Origin: Bryobacterales bacterium
Lineage (GTDB): Bacteria > Acidobacteriota > Terriglobia > Bryobacterales > Bryobacteraceae
Assembly: GCA_020852755.1 (NCBI GenBank)
Contig: JADZAF010000148.1
Coordinates: 1 to 36,433, forward strand
DNA length: 36,433 nt
Reading direction: 5' to 3'
Shown: positions 31,521 through 36,433 of the stretch, in pieces
Position numbering within the stretch: the stretch's first letter is position 1
Layout: every line of letters begins with the position of its first letter
Position numbers and translations under genes: made by a program
Notes under the pieces: model-generated
The model's input: only the letters and a program-made list of their open reading frames with translations
The model's database searches: none
What the model was told of the DNA's origin: nothing

Positions 31521-32339
31521 ATGCAACTCCTGGAGCGAACCTGGCGGCTGTACAAGCAGAGCTTCAACGTCCTGGCCGCGGACACCGAGATCCTGCTGTT
31601 TCCAGTGATCAGCGCGATGGCGGCCATCCTGGTGGCGGCCGGTTTCTTCGTGCCGATGTACCAGGACGGAACGCTGCGCGAGATCGGCGAGCAGACGGCC
31701 ACCTGGGACGATTACCTGTTTCTCTTCCTGTGGTATTACTGCAACTACTTCGTGGTTGTCTTCTTCAATAGCGCGCTGGTGGCCTGCGCCAACATACGGC
31801 TTTCGGGCGGCAACCCGGGATTGGGCGACGGCCTGCGCGTGGCGTTGCACCGGCTGGGACGGATCGCCGCCTGGGCCCTGGTGGCCGCCACCGTCGGGCT
31901 GTTTCTGCAACAACTCAGCGACAACCGCAACCGGGCCTTGCGCTGGGTGGGCAGAGCGCTGGCGGTGAGCTGGACTTTGATCACGTACCTGATCGTGCCC
32001 GTCATCGTGGTGGAGGACCGGGGGGTTTTCGAGTCGATCCACCGCTCTTCGGAGTTGTTTCGCAAGCACTGGGGCGAGCAGGTGACCGGGAGTTTCGGAT
32101 TCGGGTTGCTGAACCTGCTGCTGGCCGTGCCGGGCATGCTGCTGGGCTGGGCCGCCTGGCCCTGGGATCGCGGCGCGGCCGTGATCCTGGCGGTGGTGTA
32201 CATCCTGATCCTGGCGGCGGTTTCCTCGGCGGTGAAGGGCATCTTCACCGTCGCGCTCTACCGCTACGCCATCGACGGGGCCGCGCCGTTCGGGTTCACG
32301 GCGAATTCGATCGATCCTTCGGGCGGCCGGCGCGGTTGA
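31521..32339 (+). CDS. DUF6159-family multi-pass membrane protein
   Basis: 272 residues from the ATG at 31521 with GAGG at 31510-31513; the frame is open from 31431 but that part looks non-coding. It starts MQLLERTWRLYKQSFNVLAADTEILLFPVISAMAAILVAAGFF, the amphipathic helix plus membrane helix typical of DUF6159. About five to six hydrophobic helices follow (near 65-90, 120-140, 155-175, 200-225 and 228-250), with the loop VVEDRGVFESIHRSSELFRKHWGEQ between them. I know no function for this family. A TAGCAT box at 31498-31503 may be its promoter. It converges on the CNNM/CBS gene with only 6 nt between stops. Confidence 0.8.
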   Translation: MQLLERTWRLYKQSFNVLAADTEILLFPVISAMAAILVAAGFFVPMYQDGTLREIGEQTATWDDYLFLFLWYYCNYFVVVFFNSALVACANIRLSGGNPGLGDGLRVALHRLGRIAAWALVAATVGLFLQQLSDNRNRALRWVGRALAVSWTLITYLIVPVIVVEDRGVFESIHRSSELFRKHWGEQVTGSFGFGLLNLLLAVPGMLLGWAAWPWDRGAAVILAVVYILILAAVSSAVKGIFTVALYRYAIDGAAPFGFTANSIDPSGGRRG

Positions 32340-32345
32340 TCTCAC

Positions 32346-33683
32346 TTACTCCGATTCGGCCGGGGGCGGGGGCAGTTTCTCCACCCGCACTTTCGCGATC
32401 CGGTTGCGCTGCATTTCCAGCACGGTATAGCGCCTTCCTTCGTGTTCCACGCTCTCTCCGGGCTTGGGGATATAGCCCAACCGCAGCAGCAGGAAGCCGG
32501 CCAGGGTTTCGAAGCCGGCATCGCTGGGGATCTCGATTCCGTAGTGGGTTTCGAGGTCGCGTATGTTGGTGGCGCCGTCGAGTTCGACCGTGTCGGCGCC
32601 CTCCACGGCCACCTGCGCCGCCTGGTCGTACTCGTCCTGGATCTCCCCGACGATTTGCTCCAGCACGTCCTCCACGGTCAGCAGTCCCACGATGGTGCCG
32701 AACTCATCGACGACCACGGCCATGTGAGAGCGGCCCAGCTTGAATTCCTCCAACATCTGCACCAGCGGCTTGGTCTCGGGCACGAACAGGGGCTTGCGCA
32801 GCAGGCTGCGCACGCGGAACTCGCGCGAGGGCCGGTTGGCCCGGAGAGCGGCGCGCCGTTCCAGCCAGATGCGCAGGAAGTCCTTGGCGTGCAGGATCCC
32901 GATGATGTGCTCGGGCCGCTCTTCGTAGACCGGAATGCGGGTCAGCCGGGAGCTGAGCACCACTTCGAGAATCTGGTCCAGGGTGGCGTTCACCGGCAGG
33001 GAAACGATCTCGTTGCGGGGCACCATGATTTCGCGCACGTAGAGGTTGCCGAGGTCCAGCACGCCGTGGATCATGTCCTCCTGAAACTCAGGCAGCTTGC
33101 CCGCGCTGACCATGTGGCGCAGTTCCTCCGCGGTGTGGCCTCCTCCCCGCTCGCCCTGCACGCCCAGAAGGCGGGAGATGGCGGCGGCGGAGGTTTCGAT
33201 GACAGAAACGAACGGCGCGGAGACGCGATAGAAGACCAGCAGGGCTGGAGCGACGATGAGGGCCAGGCGGTCGGCTTTCTCCACCGCCAGGTTCTTGGGC
33301 ACCACCTCGCCCATGACCACGTGGGCATAGGTGATGCCCAGGAAAGCGATGGTGAAGCTCAGGCCATGCAGCAGGTGGCTGCTTTCCGGCGTCAGGATGG
33401 GCCGGAAGAGGCTCAGCAGCAGGCCGTACAGGGTGTCCTCGCCGGCCCAGCCCAGACCCAGACTGGCCAGCGTCACGCCTACCTGGACTACCGAAAGCAG
33501 GCGCTCCGGGTTGGCCAGCAGGCTCAGGGCCGCCTGGGCGCCCACCTGTCCTTCCTCGACCAGTTGCCGCAGGCGGGACTCGCGTACCGTCAGCAGCGCC
33601 ACTTCGGCGGCGGCGAAGAAGGCGTTCACGGCAACAATGAAGACGAGCAGCAGCAGGCGCAGTCCGTAGTGGGCATCGGCCAT
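32346..33683 (-). CDS. CNNM/CorC-type membrane protein with CBS pair (hemolysin family)
   Basis: 445 residues in the standard order. A DUF21/CNNM membrane domain (about 1-190, four helices, with FFAAAEVALLTVRESRLRQL and YAHVVMGEVVPKNLAVEKADRLAL) leads into a CBS pair (about 205-335; VREIMVPRNEIVSLPVNATLDQ and MAVVVDEFGTIVGLLTVEDVLEQIVGEIQDEYD). A CorC_HlyC C-terminal domain (about 350-435, GFLLLRLGYIPKPGESVEHEGRRYTVLEM) closes it. Family members are linked to Mg2+ (or Na+/Co2+) transport; the hemolysin name is historical. The start at 33683 has AAAGG upstream. Its 5' end is divergent from the penicillin acylase gene, only 28 nt apart, so the two promoters must overlap. Confidence 0.93.
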   Translation of the reverse strand: MADAHYGLRLLLLVFIVAVNAFFAAAEVALLTVRESRLRQLVEEGQVGAQAALSLLANPERLLSVVQVGVTLASLGLGWAGEDTLYGLLLSLFRPILTPESSHLLHGLSFTIAFLGITYAHVVMGEVVPKNLAVEKADRLALIVAPALLVFYRVSAPFVSVIETSAAAISRLLGVQGERGGGHTAEELRHMVSAGKLPEFQEDMIHGVLDLGNLYVREIMVPRNEIVSLPVNATLDQILEVVLSSRLTRIPVYEERPEHIIGILHAKDFLRIWLERRAALRANRPSREFRVRSLLRKPLFVPETKPLVQMLEEFKLGRSHMAVVVDEFGTIVGLLTVEDVLEQIVGEIQDEYDQAAQVAVEGADTVELDGATNIRDLETHYGIEIPSDAGFETLAGFLLLRLGYIPKPGESVEHEGRRYTVLEMQRNRIAKVRVEKLPPPPAESE

Positions 33684-33700
33684 CGGTTAGGCCTTTTCGT

Positions 33701-33706
33701 TACAAT
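33701..33706 (+). promoter_or_regulatory. -10-like box of the penicillin acylase gene
   Basis: TACAAT ends 5 nt before the GTG at 33712, so transcription would begin at or next to the start codon (leaderless). The reverse strand of the same site reads ATTGTAAC and could serve the divergent CNNM gene. Confidence 0.5.
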
Positions 33707-33711
33707 TCGGA

Positions 33712-35913
33712 GTGTCCCTCAAGAGGGTCCTCAGATATTTCAACATAGCCGTCGCAATAATTCTGGCCGGGGCCGCGGTGGCGGTGTACTGGTTTGCCTA
33801 CCGCCCTCTGCCGGACACCTCCGGTGAAGCGCGCGCATTCATCGGCGGCCCGGGGGCGATCGAGCGCGACTCTCTGGGCACACCCCACATCCGGGCCGCA
33901 ACGGAAGAGGACGCGCTGTTCCTGCAAGGCTACGCCACGGCCCAGGACCGGCTGTGGCAGATGGATGCGCTGCGGCGGATGGCCGGAGGCGAACTGGCGG
34001 AGGTGGTCGGGCCCAGCGGGCTGGAGAGCGACCGCGAGGCGCGCCTCCTGCGGCTGCCGCGCATTGCCGAGGAGGCGGTAGGGTCGCTGCCTCCCGCGGA
34101 CCGGGCGGTCTTCGCGGCCTACGCCCGCGGTGTGAACGCTTTCATCGAGCAGCACCGGGGGCGTTTGCCGCTGGAGTTCACCCTGATGGGCTACCAGCCG
34201 CGTCCCTGGCGCATCTCCGATTCGATCCTGGTGGGGCTGCACATGATCCGGACGCTCAGCTCCAGCTGGAGGACCGACTTATTGAAGCAGGAGATGCTGG
34301 CCGCGGGCGACAGGGCCAAAGTGGAGTTTCTGTTTCCGGTGCGTAGCGGCGGGGAGCCGCAGCTGGGATCCAACGCGTGGGTTGTGGCCGGACGGCTGAC
34401 AGCGACGGGCCGGCCGCTGCTGGCCAACGATATGCACCTGGAGCCCAGTATTCCCGGCATCTGGCACTCGGTGCACCTGTGTGCGGCCGGTCTGAACGCC
34501 GCCGGGGTGACGGCGCCCGGGCTGCCGGGAGTGATCGCAGGCCACAACGAGCACATCGCCTGGGGCATCACCAATCTCCCCTTCGATGTGCAGGACCTCT
34601 ACCAGGAGGAACTGGATCCGCGCACCGGGCGGTACCGATTCCGGGGGGAGTGGCGGCAGGCCCGGGCCGAGCGCGATGCGATCCTGGTCCGCGGCCGGAA
34701 GCCGGTCGAGACGGCCAACTGGGTGACCGGCCATGGCCCGCTGTGGCGCAGCGAAGGGGGAAAGCAGCTCGCGCTGCGCTGGATCGGCGCCGAGCCGGGG
34801 CTGTTCCAGTATCCGTTTCTCGAACTGAACCGGGCGCGCGACTGGCAGCAGTTCCGGGCGGCGCTCTCGCGCCTGCCGGCCCCCGCCTCCAACTTCGTCT
34901 ATGCCGACATCGAAGGCAACATCGGCTACCAGGCCGCGGGGCGCATGCCGGTGCGGCGGAACTTCGCCGGCGACGTGCCGGTGGACGGCGCCTCGGGCGA
35001 GTACGAGTGGGAGGGCTTCATCCCCTTCGACCGGCTGCCCTCGGTGTTGAACCCTTCCGGCGGTCTGATCGTCTCCGCCAACCAGAACCCTTTTCCTCCC
35101 GGCTACCCGTTTCCGGTAAACGGGGGCTTTTCCTCGCCGCACCGCGCGCGGCAGGCCGAAGCGCTGCTGCGAGCGCGGCAAGGTTGGCGGGCCGCGGATA
35201 TGCTGGTGGTGCAGAAGGACGTGTATTCGTCCTTCGAGCACTTTCTGGCGCACCGGATCGTCGCGGCCGCGGACCGGGTGAGAGCGCCGGGCCTGGAGGA
35301 GGCCGTTTCCCTTCTGCGCGGGTGGAACGGCCAGATGGAGAAGGATCTGGCGGCTCCGCTGATCGTGTCGCTGGCCTACCTGCACCTGCGCCGCGCGGTG
35401 GCTGAGCGTGCCGCGCCCAAGCAGGGGGCTCTGTACACCCACTTCATGGCGCCGTCGGTGATCGAACGCCTGCTGCGGGAGCGTCCGGAAGGCTGGTTTG
35501 CCGACTGGGACAAGGCCGTGCTGGCGGCCTTTTCCGATGCCCTGGACGAAGGGCGGCGGAGGCAGGGGCGCACTATCGGAAAGTGGCGCTACGGGGCCTA
35601 CCTGCGGCTGAACCTGGCCCACCCGGTGGGGCATCACCTGCCGCTGGTCGGCAGGTACTTCGATCTGGGTCCCTTCCCGCTCAGCGGTTCGGGCACGACC
35701 GTGAAACAGACGACGGCCAGGGCTGCTCCCTCCATGCGCATGGTGGCGGACCTCTCGGCCTGGGACAATTCGCTGCTCAACCTGCCGGTGGGCGAGTCCG
35801 GCCACGTGCTCTCCCGCCACTACAAGGACCAGTGGGAGCACCACTACACGGGCCGCAGCTTCCCGATGCTGTTCCTGCGCATCCCCTCCCCATCGACGCT
35901 GGAATTTCGGTGA
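33712..35913 (+). CDS. Penicillin acylase-family amidase (Ntn hydrolase)
   Basis: 733 residues. One N-terminal membrane anchor or uncleaved signal (NIAVAIILAGAAVAVYWFAY, 11-30) puts it in the periplasm. The alpha chain has ERDSLGTPHIRAA (51-63) and AQDRLWQMDALRRMAGGELAE. The self-cleavage/catalytic site is LGSNAW with Ser220 as the expected new N-terminal nucleophile, followed by ANDMHLE and PGLPGVIAGHNEHIAWGITN of the beta chain. The family cleaves amides (penicillin G, acyl-homoserine lactones, glutaryl-cephalosporin); the substrate here is open. It has a GTG start with TACAAT just upstream, so probably leaderless. The last two codons and stop (FR-TGA) lie in the arm of palindromic repeat copy 3. 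Confidence 0.92.
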   Translation: MSLKRVLRYFNIAVAIILAGAAVAVYWFAYRPLPDTSGEARAFIGGPGAIERDSLGTPHIRAATEEDALFLQGYATAQDRLWQMDALRRMAGGELAEVVGPSGLESDREARLLRLPRIAEEAVGSLPPADRAVFAAYARGVNAFIEQHRGRLPLEFTLMGYQPRPWRISDSILVGLHMIRTLSSSWRTDLLKQEMLAAGDRAKVEFLFPVRSGGEPQLGSNAWVVAGRLTATGRPLLANDMHLEPSIPGIWHSVHLCAAGLNAAGVTAPGLPGVIAGHNEHIAWGITNLPFDVQDLYQEELDPRTGRYRFRGEWRQARAERDAILVRGRKPVETANWVTGHGPLWRSEGGKQLALRWIGAEPGLFQYPFLELNRARDWQQFRAALSRLPAPASNFVYADIEGNIGYQAAGRMPVRRNFAGDVPVDGASGEYEWEGFIPFDRLPSVLNPSGGLIVSANQNPFPPGYPFPVNGGFSSPHRARQAEALLRARQGWRAADMLVVQKDVYSSFEHFLAHRIVAAADRVRAPGLEEAVSLLRGWNGQMEKDLAAPLIVSLAYLHLRRAVAERAAPKQGALYTHFMAPSVIERLLRERPEGWFADWDKAVLAAFSDALDEGRRRQGRTIGKWRYGAYLRLNLAHPVGHHLPLVGRYFDLGPFPLSGSGTTVKQTTARAAPSMRMVADLSAWDNSLLNLPVGESGHVLSRHYKDQWEHHYTGRSFPMLFLRIPSPSTLEFR

Positions 35914-35988
35914 CAGGCTACATAACCCCCGAACTCCCGTAACTTGTTGAGCCGCGGAGTTTGGGGGTTATGTAGCCTGTCACCGAAA
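35905..35988. repeat. Long palindromic repeat, copy 3
   Basis: Perfect 26-nt arms (35905-35930 and 35963-35988) around a 32-nt centre; AACTCC/GGAGTT inside the centre can extend the stem. The core is TTTCGGTGACAGGCTACATA and AACCCCC. Compared with copy 2, C/G at one pair has become T/A in both arms, a compensatory change. The penicillin acylase stop (TGA at 35911-35913) lies in the left arm, and the next gene starts 5 nt after the right arm. Confidence 0.97.
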
Positions 35989-35993
35989 CTGTC

Positions 35994-36433
35994 ATGATAG
36001 AGAGAGCTGTGGCCGGCGTGTACGTGGCATTCCCGTTCTGCTCCCGGAAGTGCACCTTCTGCAACTTCGCTTCGGGAGTGTTTCCGGCGGAATTGCGCAG
36101 CCGGTATGTCGAGGCGCTGAAGGCTGAGATCGCCCGGCACGCCTGGCAGTGGAGGCCGGAAACCGTGTACCTGGGCGGCGGCACTCCCAGCCTGATGGAG
36201 GCTGAGGAACTCGAGCCCGTCCTGGCGCTGATCCCCGGGCGGCCCTGGGCCGAGGCCACCATCGAAGCCGCACCCGGCACCGTAAGCCTCGGGAAGGCCG
36301 CGCTCTGGCGCGCCTGCGGCATCAACCGGGTCAGCCTCGGCGTGCAGTCCTTCGTCCCCGGCGAGGCGGCCCGTACCGGCCGCAAGCACACCCCCGAACT
36401 GGTGGCCGCCGAAATGGAACTGCTGCGGCGGTC
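35994..36433 (+). CDS. hemW: HemW-like radical SAM protein (5' part, cut by window end)
   Basis: Open to the last base: 146 codons visible, 3' end missing. The radical SAM cluster motif CSRKCTFC (C16, C20, C23) is followed by NFAS, as in HemW (CDFNS); the SAM-binding LGGGTPSL block follows, then GINRVSLGVQSF. HemW is the HemN-related protein now seen mainly as a heme chaperone; oxygen-independent coproporphyrinogen oxidase HemN has CxxxCxxCxC instead. The usual His in the Y-x-H-x-PFC lead-in is Ala here (YVAFPFC). The ATG at 35994 has no Shine-Dalgarno and starts 5 nt after palindromic repeat copy 3. GTG 36009, with GAGAG just before it, is an alternative start. Confidence 0.85.
   Translation, partial: MIERAVAGVYVAFPFCSRKCTFCNFASGVFPAELRSRYVEALKAEIARHAWQWRPETVYLGGGTPSLMEAEELEPVLALIPGRPWAEATIEAAPGTVSLGKAALWRACGINRVSLGVQSFVPGEAARTGRKHTPELVAAEMELLRR

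Noticed and set aside
32442..33827. 461-codon plus-strand open frame
   Set aside because: Antisense to the CNNM/CBS gene; Gln/His/Asp-rich without recognisable domain.
34279..35844. 521-codon minus-strand open frame
   Set aside because: Antisense to the penicillin acylase gene, whose motifs are unmistakable.
7632..35988. The three palindromes as a CRISPR or as IS ends
   Set aside because: Copies are many kilobases apart, have no regular spacers and enclose no transposase; each is a complete inverted repeat by itself.

Overview
The window is GC-rich bacterial chromosome, densely coded on both strands. The gene repertoire suggests an Acidobacteriota member, perhaps a Bryobacterales/Solibacter-like soil heterotroph. 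The clues are two giant Oar-like TonB-dependent receptors with N-terminal carboxypeptidase-regulatory-like domains, GH109-type and other Tat-exported Gfo/Idh/MocA proteins, Tat-exported enolase-superfamily enzymes, a PEP-CTERM protein and a BNR_4 propeller. This placement is inferred from gene content, not from a marker-gene tree. No rRNA, tRNA, CRISPR array, transposase or prophage gene was seen, and no gene-free stretch exceeds about 300 bases.

Layout. 1-5715: a ferredoxin/flavodoxin-NADP reductase, then a translationally coupled pair (DUF6259 glycosidase-like protein and GH109-like protein) that converges on a second Tat-exported oxidoreductase. 5819-10446 (minus): a four-gene unit read in the order NTT-type nucleotide transporter with HEAT repeats, stand-alone cyclic-nucleotide-binding-like domain, soluble histidine kinase, single-domain response regulator. 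10542-13086 (plus): DUF2520 Rossmann protein, panB and panC, joined by 4-nt stop/start overlaps. 13142-14211 (minus): methyltransferase and DUF1772-like membrane protein. 14309-17657 (plus): cspA with a structured leader, infA, UDP-GlcNAc 2-epimerase, and a ClpB-D2-like AAA+ protein fused to a receiver domain. 17727-26438: two divergent TonB-dependent receptors, the second followed by an enolase-superfamily protein after 3 nt. 26483-31416: FmdB zinc ribbon, TrmB-type regulator, PEP-CTERM protein, BNR_4 protein and a Tat-lipoprotein enolase-superfamily enzyme. 31521-36433: DUF6159 membrane protein, CNNM/CBS protein, penicillin acylase-family hydrolase and the start of a HemW-like radical SAM gene.

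How the genes fit together. Much of the window looks like scavenging of complex glycans: outer-membrane receptors, periplasmic glycosidase-like proteins, and exported oxidoreductases and acid-sugar dehydratase-like enzymes. Housekeeping genes (panBC, infA, cspA, hemW) are interspersed.

The most striking non-genic feature is a family of long, near-perfect palindromes present in three copies (7632-7708, 13086-13151, 35905-35988). Every copy sits exactly at a gene 3' end and supplies or overlaps the stop codon of the adjacent gene or genes. Two copies differ by a compensatory base-pair change. The other systems most worth a second look are the transporter/CNB/kinase/regulator unit and the AAA+-receiver fusion.
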